Positions 53,720 to 61,349 are shown, numbered from the stretch's first letter. The stretch: 64,000 nucleotides of DNA from JAUYQR01 sp031415015 (GCA_031415015.1 JANOQT010000020.1:40377-104376); one strand, 5' to 3'. Notes: generated from the letters alone by a model not told the origin. Made by a program: numbers and translations.

Positions 53720-54160
53720 TCAAGCCGAAGCCGGCCACACGAAACTGGGCTGCAGCGCCTCAAACACCGGCCGGCCGTCGTGCGGCTTTTCATAGCCCTT
53801 CGTCTCATCCCAGAACGCGTGATAGGTCGCTTTCGGGAATGCGGCGTCGTCATAGCCCATCACGTTCGGCACGGCGACGCGGATGCGGTGTTGTTTGTCG
53901 TCCAGCATCAGCGCGGCCCCGCAATCGGCGCAGACGCAGATTTCCAGCGGGCCGTCGGGATTGCTGGCGTTGAACGGGACCCGCTTCATCATTTCGGGGT
54001 GATCGACGTTCAGATCACCGTAGTTGAAGAACGCCACATGCGTGTGCTGCTGCTTGGTGACGGATTTGCAGACATTGCAGTGGCATTCGTGGTTGTCGAT
54101 CGGCTCGGCGCTGGCTGTGACATGCACATGCGCGCAGCCTCCGGCGTAATGTGTGGACAT
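53720..54160 (-). CDS. GFA-family (CENP-V) zinc protein
   Basis: Encodes 146 residues of the glutathione-dependent formaldehyde-activating-like family. Zinc-binding cysteines are visible: GGCAH near residue 8, CHCNVC near 27-32, and CVCADCG near 75-81. Members bind glutathione adducts, but most are uncharacterised and the family name overstates what is known. It is inserted between rpmD and rplO, in the ribosomal direction, after the rpmD terminator. Confidence 0.87.
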   Translation of the reverse strand: MSTHYAGGCAHVHVTASAEPIDNHECHCNVCKSVTKQQHTHVAFFNYGDLNVDHPEMMKRVPFNASNPDGPLEICVCADCGAALMLDDKQHRIRVAVPNVMGYDDAAFPKATYHAFWDETKGYEKPHDGRPVFEALQPSFVWPASA

Positions 54161-54229
54161 GGTATCCTCCCATTCGCGCCCGCTCCCGAGGCGCGTAGCG
54201 TCAGGCTAGCACGCGACGGGCAAAACGCA

Positions 54230-54257
54230 AAACGCCCCACCTTCCGGCGGGGCGTTT
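54230..54257 (-). terminator. Terminator after rpmD
   Basis: On the minus strand AAACGCCCC, a 10-base loop, GGGGCGTTT followed by T-rich GCGTTTTGCC. It lies 38 bases past rpmD and would end the first spc transcript ahead of the insert. Confidence 0.8.
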
Positions 54258-54270
54258 GCAGATATCACAG

Positions 54271-54288
54271 GGTGCGCTACAGCGCACC
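54271..54288 (-). repeat. GGTGCGCTGTAGCGCACC hairpin, copy 1
   Basis: A near-perfect 18-base palindrome, 6 bases after the rpmD stop. The identical sequence, also in gene-sense orientation, follows the SWIM gene at 59421-59438. Confidence 0.75.
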
Positions 54289-54294
54289 GAACCG

Positions 54295-54492
54295 TTAGCC
54301 GCGCTCTTCGATGATCTCGACGAGGTGGCTGATCTTGTTGACCATGCCGCGGACCGACGGTGTGTCTTCCAGTTCACGCGTGCGGTTCATCTTGTTCAGG
54401 CCGAGGCCTTTGAGCGTCGCGGTCTGCTTGGCCGGGCGGCGGGCGGCGGATTTCACCTGCTTCACCACGATGGTCTTTTTGGTTTCGGTCAT
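54295..54492 (-). CDS. rpmD: Ribosomal protein uL30
   Basis: Encodes 65 residues (KGLGLNKMNRTRELEDTPSV). Large-subunit protein. It follows rpsE by 2 bases; next in minus direction come a palindrome and a terminator instead of rplO. Confidence 0.97.
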   Translation of the reverse strand: MTETKKTIVVKQVKSAARRPAKQTATLKGLGLNKMNRTRELEDTPSVRGMVNKISHLVEIIEERG

Positions 54493-54494
54493 GA

Positions 54495-55073
54495 TCAGGC
54501 CTCCGTCACTTCAGCTTCGGGCTTGCGCAGGATCTCGGCCACTTTCTTGCCACGGCGTGCCGCGACCTGACGGGGGCTGGTTTCCTTTTTCAGGCCGTCA
54601 ATCGTGGCGCGAACCATGTTGTAGGGGTTCGACGACCCGATGGCCTTGGCCACCACGTCCTGCAGACCCAGCATCTCAAACACGGCGCGCATCGGGCCAC
54701 CGGCGATGATGCCGGTCCCGGCAACGGCAGTGCGCATCACGACCTTTCCGGCGCCGTGGCGGCCTTCCATGTCATGGTGCAGGGTGCGACCGTCGCGCAG
54801 AGCGACGCGGATCATCTGGCGCTTGGCCTGTTCGGTGGCCTTGCGGATCGCCTCCGGCACTTCCTTGGCCTTGCCCTTGCCAAAGCCGACGCGACCACGC
54901 TGGTCGCCGACCACGACGAGTGCTGCAAAGCCAAAGCGTTTGCCACCCTTGACGGTTTTCGAGACGCGGTTGATCGCGACCAGACGGTCGGCGAATTCCG
55001 GCGTTTCCTCGGGACGGTTGTCGCGGCGGTCATTGCCCCCACGATTGTCCCGGCGGTTATCACGTTCTGCCAT
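54495..55073 (-). CDS. rpsE: Ribosomal protein uS5
   Basis: Encodes 192 residues with an Arg/Asp/Asn-rich N-terminal tail (RDNRRDNRGGNDRRDNR), an alphaproteobacterial feature, then the conserved RVGFGKGKAKEVPEAIRKA core. ATG at 55073; the open frame to 55133 is not used. The 116-base gap to rplR is wide for this operon. Confidence 0.97.
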   Translation of the reverse strand: MAERDNRRDNRGGNDRRDNRPEETPEFADRLVAINRVSKTVKGGKRFGFAALVVVGDQRGRVGFGKGKAKEVPEAIRKATEQAKRQMIRVALRDGRTLHHDMEGRHGAGKVVMRTAVAGTGIIAGGPMRAVFEMLGLQDVVAKAIGSSNPYNMVRATIDGLKKETSPRQVAARRGKKVAEILRKPEAEVTEA

Positions 55074-55189
55074 AAGGCATTCCTTGCATGGTGGCGCGGC
55101 TGCCGCACCGTTGTGGCCAATCCTGGTGGGCACATGTCAAGCATGGCCCCCGGATCATCGGGGGGACGCAAGCGCCCCCCACCTTTGAT

Positions 55190-55549
55190 TTAGAACTTGA
55201 GGCCGCCTTCACGCGCAGCATCGGCCAAAGCCTTGATACGCCCGTGAAAGAGGAAACCGCCGCGGTCGAAATAGCACTCTTCAACCCCGGCCTTCTTTGC
55301 CCGCTCGGCGATAGCCGAACCGATTTTCGCTGCTGCTTCGACGTTGTTCTTGCCGATGATGCCGAACTCTTTCTCCAGCGAGGAGGCCGAGGCGACAGTC
55401 ACGCCCTTTACGTCGTCGATCAGTTGCACGGAAATGTTCTTCGACGACCGGTGCACCGACAGCCGCAGCCGCCCGTGCGAAGTTGCCTTGATTTTGTTCC
55501 GGACACGCAAGCGGCGCTTGAGGAACAGATCTCTCGTTGTGTTCGCCAT
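55190..55549 (-). CDS. rplR: Ribosomal protein uL18
   Basis: Encodes 119 residues (RRLRVRNKIKATSHGRLRLS, FDRGGFLFHGRIKALADAAR). Binds 5S rRNA. ATG at 55549, 11 bases after rplF. Confidence 0.97.
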   Translation of the reverse strand: MANTTRDLFLKRRLRVRNKIKATSHGRLRLSVHRSSKNISVQLIDDVKGVTVASASSLEKEFGIIGKNNVEAAAKIGSAIAERAKKAGVEECYFDRGGFLFHGRIKALADAAREGGLKF

Positions 55550-55560
55550 GATTGCGCCCC

Positions 55561-56094
55561 TTACTTCTTCTTGCCTTCTTTGCGGAACACGAACTCGCCC
55601 TTGTAGCGGATGCCTTTGCCTTTGTAGGGCTCGGGCTTTTTCCACTCGCGGATGTTCGCAGCGACCTGACCAACAAGCTGCTGGTCAATGCCTTCCACAA
55701 TGATTTCGGTGTTCTTCGGAGACGTGATCGTCACCCCGGCCGGAATCGCGAAGTTCACCTCGTGACTATAACCGAGCGACAGTTTCAGGATATTGCCAGC
55801 CATCGCAGCGCGATAACCAACACCCTGAATTTCCATCTCTTTCTTGAAGCCAGTCGACACGCCGTCGACCAGATTCTGCACCATCGAGCGACTCATGCCC
55901 CACTGCTGGCGCGCGCGCTTGGACAGACCACGCGGGGTGACCTTGACGGTTTCCCCCTCGATGGTCAGCGTCACGTCGTCGCCTGCGGTAAAGCTGCGGG
56001 TGCCTTTCGGCCCCTTCACTTCGATGGTCTGGCCCGAGATCGAGGCGCTGACGCCTGACACAAGGGCTACGGGTTTCTTGCCGATACGAGACAT
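55561..56094 (-). CDS. rplF: Ribosomal protein uL6
   Basis: Encodes 177 residues (MSRIGKKPVALVSGVSASIS; PEPYKGKGIRYKGEFVFRKE). ATG at 56094 gives the universal start; GGAGGG lies just upstream. Confidence 0.98.
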   Translation of the reverse strand: MSRIGKKPVALVSGVSASISGQTIEVKGPKGTRSFTAGDDVTLTIEGETVKVTPRGLSKRARQQWGMSRSMVQNLVDGVSTGFKKEMEIQGVGYRAAMAGNILKLSLGYSHEVNFAIPAGVTITSPKNTEIIVEGIDQQLVGQVAANIREWKKPEPYKGKGIRYKGEFVFRKEGKKK

Positions 56095-56104
56095 TCCACC
56101 CTCC

Positions 56105-56503
56105 TCAGAATACGGTGCAAAGCACTTCGCCGCCAACATTGGCAGTGCGTGCGCTTGCATCCGACATGACGCCCTTTGGCGTCGAAACGATGGAAACCCC
56201 AAGGCCGTTACGGACCGACGGGATATCCTTGACGCTCATGTACACCCGGCGACCCGGTTTCGACACGCGCTTCAGCTCGCGGATCACGGGGGTGCCTTCG
56301 TAGTACTTGAGGCTGATCACCAACTCTCCCTGACCATTGTCAGAGGCGTTCTTTTCATAGCCACGGATGTAGCCTTCCGAGGCCAGCACATCCAGCACCC
56401 AGGCGCGCAGCTTGGAGGCTGGCGTGGAGACAGTGGATTTGCCGCGCATCTGGGCGTTGCGGATACGCGTGAGCATATCGCCGAGAGGATCGTTCATCAT
56501 CAT
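56105..56503 (-). CDS. rpsH: Ribosomal protein uS8
   Basis: Encodes 132 residues (NDPLGDMLTRIRNAQMRGKS). Three ATG codons in a row begin it; the first has AGGAGG at the best distance. Binds central-domain 16S rRNA and in E. coli represses the spc operon. Confidence 0.97.
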   Translation of the reverse strand: MMMNDPLGDMLTRIRNAQMRGKSTVSTPASKLRAWVLDVLASEGYIRGYEKNASDNGQGELVISLKYYEGTPVIRELKRVSKPGRRVYMSVKDIPSVRNGLGVSIVSTPKGVMSDASARTANVGGEVLCTVF

Positions 56504-56516
56504 CTTGCGGTCCTCC

Positions 56517-56822
56517 TTACCAGCTGGACTTTACCATGCCGGGGATCTGGCCGAACGAGGCGAGATCACGCAGCATGATGCGGCTGAGTTTAAGCTTGCG
56601 GTAATACGCATGCGGGCGGCCCGTCAGCTGGCACCGGTTGTGGATCCGGGTCGCAGACGAGTTGCGGGGCAGAGCGGCCAGCTTGATCGTCGCCTTGAAG
56701 CGATCTTCAACCGGCTTGGTCTGGTCATAGACCACCGCTTTCAGCGCAGCGCGTTTGGCAGCATGCTGCTTCACAAGCTTGGCGCGCTTTACTTCGCGGT
56801 TCACCATGGATTTCTTGGCCAT
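56517..56822 (-). CDS. rpsN: Ribosomal protein uS14
   Basis: Encodes 101 residues, the long form without zinc cysteines (RCQLTGRPHAYYRKLKLSR). Start overlaps the rplE stop by one base. Confidence 0.97.
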   Translation of the reverse strand: MAKKSMVNREVKRAKLVKQHAAKRAALKAVVYDQTKPVEDRFKATIKLAALPRNSSATRIHNRCQLTGRPHAYYRKLKLSRIMLRDLASFGQIPGMVKSSW

Positions 56823-57400
56823 TACTCTTTCCCTCGCACGGTATCGGTGAAGGGCATGTTGAAATGGATCAACAGCGCTTTCGCCTCAGCGTCGGTCTTT
56901 GCGGTGGTGCAGATGATGATGTCCATCCCAAGAACTTCGTCGACCTTGTCGAAGTCGATCTCGGGGAACACGATTTGCTCTTTCAGACCCATGGCATAGT
57001 TGCCACGGCCATCGAACGAGGTCGGCTTCACGCCGCGAAAGTCGCGGACGCGCGGCAGGGCGACGGTGATCAGACGGTCGAAGAATTCGTACATCCGGTC
57101 GCCGCGCAGCGTGACCTTGCAGCCCAGCGGCATCAGTTCGCGAACGCGGAAGCCCGCGATGGAGTTCTTGGCATGGGTGATCACGGCCTTCTGACCGGCG
57201 ATCAGGGTCAGCTCTTCAGCCGCCTGTTTCACTTTCTTGGTGTCCTTGACCGCTTCGCCGACGCCCATGTTCAGGACGATCTTGTCCAGACGGGGCAGTT
57301 GCATCGCGTTCTTGTAGCCGAATTCTTCCATCAGCGCCGGACGGATCCGGGTCTGATAGTCCGCCTTCAGGCGCGGCAGGTACTTGGCATCATCCAACAT
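56822..57400 (-). CDS. rplE: Ribosomal protein uL5
   Basis: Encodes 192 residues (NAMQLPRLDKIVLNMGVGEA, GRGNYAMGLKEQIVFPEID). Binds 5S rRNA. One-base overlaps with rplX and rpsN show coupling. Confidence 0.98.
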   Translation of the reverse strand: MLDDAKYLPRLKADYQTRIRPALMEEFGYKNAMQLPRLDKIVLNMGVGEAVKDTKKVKQAAEELTLIAGQKAVITHAKNSIAGFRVRELMPLGCKVTLRGDRMYEFFDRLITVALPRVRDFRGVKPTSFDGRGNYAMGLKEQIVFPEIDFDKVDEVLGMDIIICTTAKTDAEAKALLIHFNMPFTDTVRGKE

Positions 57401-57705
57401 CAGATTGCCTCCCCGGTGGTCTTGGCGAAGCGCACTTTCTTGTCGCCGTCCATGCGGAAGCCGACACGGGTGGGTTTGCCGTTCTTGTCCAAAATCGCCA
57501 GGTTTGACAGGTCCATCGGCATCGCCTTGGCGACGCGGCCACCCTGAGTGCCTGCGGATTGCTTGGTGTGACGGATGGCGGTGTTCACGCCATCGACCAC
57601 GGCCTTGTTCGCGGTCGGGTTGACGGACGAAATCTCGCCCTTCATGCCCTTGTCGCGGCCGGTCAGCACGATGACCGTGTCACCCTTTTTGAGTTTGGCG
57701 GCCAT
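57400..57705 (-). CDS. rplX: Ribosomal protein uL24
   Basis: Encodes 101 residues with a KOW motif (KKGDTVIVLTGRDKGMKGEI). Overlaps rplN by one base. Confidence 0.98.
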   Translation of the reverse strand: MAAKLKKGDTVIVLTGRDKGMKGEISSVNPTANKAVVDGVNTAIRHTKQSAGTQGGRVAKAMPMDLSNLAILDKNGKPTRVGFRMDGDKKVRFAKTTGEAI

Positions 57706-58073
57706 CAGAGCACCTCCGGAGCCAAAGAGATGATTTTCATGAAGTTCTTGGCGCGAAGTTCGCGCACCACCGGCCCGAAGATACGCGTGCCGACCGGTTC
57801 ACCCTGGTTGTTCAGGATGACGGCGGCATTGCGGTCAAAGCGGATGGTGGTGCCGTCTTCACGACGAACTTCCTTGGCGGTGCGCACGACAACGGCTTTA
57901 CGCACGTCGCCTTTTTTGACACGGCCTTTAGGAATGGCTTCCTTGACCGACACCACGATGATGTCGCCCACAGAAGCATAGCGGCGATGCGAGCCACCCA
58001 GAACCTTGATGCACTGAACCCGGCGAGCGCCTGAGTTGTCAGCAACATCCAGATTGGTCTGCATCTGGATCAT
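57705..58073 (-). CDS. rplN: Ribosomal protein uL14
   Basis: Encodes 122 residues (MIQMQTNLDVADNSGARRVQ). Standard length; 61 bases after rpsQ. Confidence 0.98.
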   Translation of the reverse strand: MIQMQTNLDVADNSGARRVQCIKVLGGSHRRYASVGDIIVVSVKEAIPKGRVKKGDVRKAVVVRTAKEVRREDGTTIRFDRNAAVILNNQGEPVGTRIFGPVVRELRAKNFMKIISLAPEVL

Positions 58074-58134
58074 TTGGTTTCTCCCGACCTTTGGGCATCA
58101 TGCCCAGGGTTTCGATGGAGCCTTGGGGGGTTAC

Positions 58135-58374
58135 TTACGCCGCAGCGTCAATAACCACCGTCCAGCGTTTGGTTTTCGAGATCGGCGCACATTCCTCGAT
58201 GCGGACGGTGTCGCCGGTCTTGAACTTGTTTTCCGCGTCGTGAGCCCGGTACTTCTTGGACTTGCGGACGGTCTTTTGCAGCAGCGGGTGCTTGAAGCGG
58301 CGTTCGACCAGAACGGTGATGGTCTGTTCGTTCTTGTCGGAGGTCACGACACCCTGGAGAATACGTTTCGGCAT
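58135..58374 (-). CDS. rpsQ: Ribosomal protein uS17
   Basis: Encodes 79 residues (MPKRILQGVVTSDKNEQTIT). Follows rpmC by 12 bases. Confidence 0.98.
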   Translation of the reverse strand: MPKRILQGVVTSDKNEQTITVLVERRFKHPLLQKTVRKSKKYRAHDAENKFKTGDTVRIEECAPISKTKRWTVVIDAAA

Positions 58375-58386
58375 GGTGTGCTCCTC

Positions 58387-58587
58387 TTATTTCGCGGCTT
58401 CGGCAGCTTTTTGGACAAGCACCGTCTTGATACGGGCAACGTCACGACGGACGGCACGCATGCGGGCGGTGTTCTCCAGCTGGTTTGTCGCAGCCTGGAA
58501 GCGCAGGTTGAACGCTTCCTTCTTGAGCTGAACCAGGCTGTCGCGCAGCTGGTCCGGCGTTTTCGTCTTCAGTTCCGTGGCGTTCAT
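58387..58587 (-). CDS. rpmC: Ribosomal protein uL29
   Basis: Encodes 66 residues (MNATELKTKTPDQLRDSLVQ). ATG at 58587; the longer frame to 58866 is non-coding. It is the first gene of the second ribosomal transcription unit, since rplP lies 2.8 kb upstream behind a terminator. Confidence 0.97.
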   Translation of the reverse strand: MNATELKTKTPDQLRDSLVQLKKEAFNLRFQAATNQLENTARMRAVRRDVARIKTVLVQKAAEAAK

Positions 58588-58697
58588 GCGCCTTTTCCTT
58601 TTCACAATCACCAGACGGCCCCTTGTGAGGTTACCGTTGACCTGATGGATTAATGACAAACCGACGAATCCGGAGGCCCGGAATCGCTGGATGGCGT

Positions 58698-58726
58698 CGT
58701 ATAGGGGGGATGGGGGTGGGTGGCAA
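58698..58726 (-). promoter_or_regulatory. Candidate promoter for rpmC-rpsQ-rplN-...-rpmD
   Basis: On the minus strand TTGCCA, exactly 17 bases of C-rich DNA, TATACG. It sits 110 bases ahead of rpmC and matches the rplO promoter layout at 52861-52889. Confidence 0.65.
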
Positions 58727-58860
58727 GGGGGAAGTTGGGGGGAGAAAAGGAGTCTGGGCCCACCGGGCGTTGGTCTTACCTCAAGTGATCCGCGTGAATA
58801 GGTTTGCAGATCGTCAAGCTTGGTGAAACGATAAACTGAAAGTGTCTGAGGACCACAAAG

Positions 58861-59409
58861 ATGCAAGACTTTTCATTGCCTTCTCGGATGGTCCGGTTCT
58901 CACTTCAGTCTGACTGCCTCAAGAACAGTGCGATGACAGTAACCGTTCCCTCGTTCAGGTCGATCGGCAAGAGATACACAGTATCGCTAGCCGCCCAGAC
59001 TTGCTCATGCGCAGATTTCTTGGAAACACGCAGAAGTTTTGCCGAGAACTACTTTTCGAGGTGGTGCAAGCACATCATTGCTGCTGCCAATGATGTTGGA
59101 GCCTTTGGGGAAGCCAACTTGTGGCACAAGGCCATCGCGAATGAGGGTGCAGGTGGCCCTGTTGCTGCGTTCCTGATCACGCCGCCCGATGGTCAGGACT
59201 TCTTGGCGACAATTGGCGCAAGTAGAGAATGGATCAACGTATTTGTCAGAACTGCACGCCCGGGCGAAAAGCTTCCGAATCTGACCGGCCCTGTGAGACA
59301 GTTCGGCTGGAGCCTTAGCGAAAAACGCTGGTCTTATGGCTCGGCACCAAGAGGTGCGGGAAATATCCGAAAGTTGCTGAGCCAGATTGAAGCGATCAAT
59401 GAAGAATAG
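58861..59409 (+). CDS. SWIM zinc-finger-like protein
   Basis: Encodes 182 residues. A CSC...CKH pattern near residues 48-70 (CxC, about 20 residues, CxH) fits a SWIM zinc finger, a fold that binds DNA or protein. The rest is not recognised. ATG at 58861 has GAGGA 8 bases upstream. It runs against the ribosomal genes, within the insert between rplP and rpmC, and is less GC-rich than they are. A palindrome follows 11 bases after the stop. Confidence 0.72.
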   Translation: MQDFSLPSRMVRFSLQSDCLKNSAMTVTVPSFRSIGKRYTVSLAAQTCSCADFLETRRSFAENYFSRWCKHIIAAANDVGAFGEANLWHKAIANEGAGGPVAAFLITPPDGQDFLATIGASREWINVFVRTARPGEKLPNLTGPVRQFGWSLSEKRWSYGSAPRGAGNIRKLLSQIEAINEE

Positions 59410-59420
59410 GCGCAATTGGT

Positions 59421-59438
59421 GGTGCGCTGTAGCGCACC
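59421..59438 (+). repeat. GGTGCGCTGTAGCGCACC hairpin, copy 2
   Basis: Same 18 bases and same gene-sense orientation as the copy after rpmD (54271-54288), here just after the SWIM gene stop. Confidence 0.75.
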
Positions 59439-59445
59439 CAACATC

Positions 59446-59541
59446 TCACCCCCACCCATAATTGAAGCTGACCGAAATCCACTCCCCCTCCGCTATCTCC
59501 ATCGGCACCTCGTGGCGCAGCCAGCTTTCCCAGAGGTGAAC
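59446..59541 (-). pseudogene. C-terminal fragment of a TIGR02466-type gene
   Basis: On the minus strand it encodes HLWESWLRHEVPMEIAEGEW and a closing SFNYGWG, almost the same as the end of the intact gene at 60181-60804. The two share an identical 32-base run (59501-59532 and 60236-60267). No start or N-terminal part is present, so it is a relic of a duplicated or displaced copy. Confidence 0.85.
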
Positions 59542-59564
59542 CACGCCAGCCGACGTACGCCTGA

Positions 59565-60074
59565 TCAGCGCCGCTGGATGACCTGCAACACTGCAACGAA
59601 CACGATCCCGTAAAGCACGTGCCCCACCAGCGCGACCCAGGTGATGCCGGTGAAATCCAGAAACAAGGGAAGCCCGGCAATGGCCGTGATGCCCCCGATC
59701 GCAAACACCCACATTCCGAAGCCATAGATGGCCGAGGGCAGGAACCAGTGCGTCCGGCCCATCACGGCGCGCCAAAGCGGCGCGAAGATGAACAGCCAGC
59801 CAATTGGATAGCCGATCTGGCCGACAAGGTAGAAATGCATGAAGTATCCGGCGAAATCGCTGGACGGCAGGCCAAGACTGCCGAGCAGGCTTTTGGCCAA
59901 GCCGTGGGGCGACAGATTGGCAAAGCCAAGGGCGGGGCTGATCACTTGGCCCCAGAGGTCGAAGGCCACGGTCGCCGCGAAACCGGCGACAAACATCAGT
60001 CCGAGCGTTCCGACGTCAAGACGCGGAAATGCGCTCTCGCCTCGTGTGTCGGATACAGGCTGGTTCATGCTCAT
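59565..60074 (-). CDS. Four-helix membrane protein of unknown function
   Basis: Encodes 169 residues with four hydrophobic segments (LGLMFVAGFAATVAFDLWGQ near 24; IGYPIGWLFIFAPLW; YGFGMWVFAIGGITAIAGLP; TWVALVGHVLYGIVFVAVLQ). No family assigned with certainty. ATG at 60074 is chosen because AAAGGA precedes it; the frame extends to 60116. It lies between the intact TIGR02466-type gene and its fragment, same strand. Confidence 0.75.
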   Translation of the reverse strand: MSMNQPVSDTRGESAFPRLDVGTLGLMFVAGFAATVAFDLWGQVISPALGFANLSPHGLAKSLLGSLGLPSSDFAGYFMHFYLVGQIGYPIGWLFIFAPLWRAVMGRTHWFLPSAIYGFGMWVFAIGGITAIAGLPLFLDFTGITWVALVGHVLYGIVFVAVLQVIQRR

Positions 60075-60180
60075 GAAATGTCCTTTGTTGCTACCACTCA
60101 GTGCAGGAATGAGCACGCGGAAGGCGGATCGTCAACTCTGACCCGTCACCATGTCAGACGAGGGCGGGATGCATGTGTCT

Positions 60181-60804
60181 TTAAGCCCAGCCATAGTTGA
60201 AACTGATGCTGATCCGCTCTTCCTCGGCCATGTTCATCGGCACCTCGTGGCGCAGCCAGCTTTCCCACAGCAGCACCTCGCCCACCTCCGGCGTCACATA
60301 GACGAAGCTTTGCAACTCCCGCGCGGCCTTTTTGGACCGCAAGGGCGCAGTCATCATCATCGGCAGGCGGGGGTCTTCGAGTTTCAGGGCGCTGGTGCCT
60401 TCCGGCATCGCCACATAGGTGGTGCCCGAGATCACCGAATGCGGGTGGATATGGCTGGCGTGCATGCCGCCTTCCCCAAGGATGTTGATCCAAAGCGAGT
60501 CGCATTTCAGCTTTTTGTCGCCGAGGTCAAAGCCAAGGTCCTTGCAGAAGGCCGCGACATGCTTGTCCAAGGCCTTCTCCAGCGCGCCGAAGATCGGGAA
60601 GCGCCAGGGCAGGTCGTTCAGCGAGGAATAGGAGGTGTAGCCGGGATAGCCGTTCTTTTCGCACCACTTTTGCCCGGCCTCGTCATCCTCGGCGATGGCG
60701 AGGCAGGACGACTGCAATTCGTCATAGCTGACGGTCTTCTTCGCCAGTTCATTCAGCTTGGCGCGGTAGAGGCGGGTGACGAAGAGGGAAGAAATCTCGG
60801 CCAT
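60181..60804 (-). CDS. TIGR02466-type putative 2-oxoglutarate/Fe(II) oxygenase
   Basis: Encodes 207 residues resembling the TIGR02466 family, proposed 2OG-Fe(II)-dependent dioxygenases. Candidate iron ligands are in MHASHIHPHS near residue 116 and in the late WLRHEVPM; the ending ISISFNYGW is typical. ATG at 60804 gives a clean start (MAEISSLFVTRLYRA). It lies in the insert between rplP and rpmC. The substrate is unknown; a ribosomal or translational target would be speculation based on position only. Confidence 0.85.
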   Translation of the reverse strand: MAEISSLFVTRLYRAKLNELAKKTVSYDELQSSCLAIAEDDEAGQKWCEKNGYPGYTSYSSLNDLPWRFPIFGALEKALDKHVAAFCKDLGFDLGDKKLKCDSLWINILGEGGMHASHIHPHSVISGTTYVAMPEGTSALKLEDPRLPMMMTAPLRSKKAARELQSFVYVTPEVGEVLLWESWLRHEVPMNMAEEERISISFNYGWA

Positions 60805-60940
60805 GAGAGGCTCCTGTCTGCAGGACCGAGTTCGTGCAGCGATCCTATACTGTGAGTTGACCGCTGGTCGCCTATTCGGCTGCGCGCTGCAAGCCCATCC
60901 CGACAAAAACCATGCCCATGAGCGCGACAAAAGCAATCAA

Positions 60941-61186
60941 CTAGAAGTAGCCAGCAAGTTTCATTCCAAAGGTACGGTCGGCTTTTGGCACTTCAAAGAA
61001 GGGCCGCCCGCCCGGCATGACTGCCTTAACCCAAACAAAACCGAAGCCCGATGCGATCGCTGCAAGCAGAATGTAGGTGTCAAGGTAATCGGGCCAGCGC
61101 ACAAAGCCGAAGTTGGCAGCGGCTGCAGGCCCTGCAAGGGTGAGAACAAGCCCAAAGGTTGCCAACGTGGTCTTGATTTCGTGCAT
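60941..61186 (-). CDS. Small membrane protein
   Basis: Encodes 81 residues with two hydrophobic stretches (TTLATFGLVLTLAGPAAAA, possibly a signal peptide, and TYILLAAIASGFGFVWVKAV). ATG at 61186 has AGGAGC about 10 bases upstream; the open frame to 61375 is not coding. Follows the rplP terminator, same strand. No function recognised. Confidence 0.65.
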   Translation of the reverse strand: MHEIKTTLATFGLVLTLAGPAAAANFGFVRWPDYLDTYILLAAIASGFGFVWVKAVMPGGRPFFEVPKADRTFGMKLAGYF

Positions 61187-61278
61187 CGCGATAACGCTCC
61201 TGTCGATCCAATCAGCATTCAGCCTGTCGGGAAAATTCGACAAATGTTTGGCAGAAAGTTCAGAAGGGACGTCGCGGT

Positions 61279-61315
61279 AAAAATATAAAAAGCCCCCGCC
61301 GTCACCGGCAGGGGC
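61279..61315 (-). terminator. Terminator after rplP
   Basis: On the minus strand a 10-bp stem with one mismatch (GCCCCTGCCG / CGGCGGGGGC) and a GTGA loop, followed by TTTTTATATTTTT. It is a strong factor-independent terminator 34 bases past rplP, so the S10 transcript should end here rather than continue to rpmC. Confidence 0.88.
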
Positions 61316-61322
61316 CAACTTT

Positions 61323-61345
61323 CGTAGGGTGGGTGTCAACCCACC
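61323..61345 (+). repeat. Stop-codon palindrome family, copy
   Basis: CGTAGGGTGGGTG, two bases, AACCCACC, 4 bases past the rplP stop but in the opposite orientation to the other stop-linked copies. Confidence 0.8.
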
Positions 61346-61349
61346 GTTC

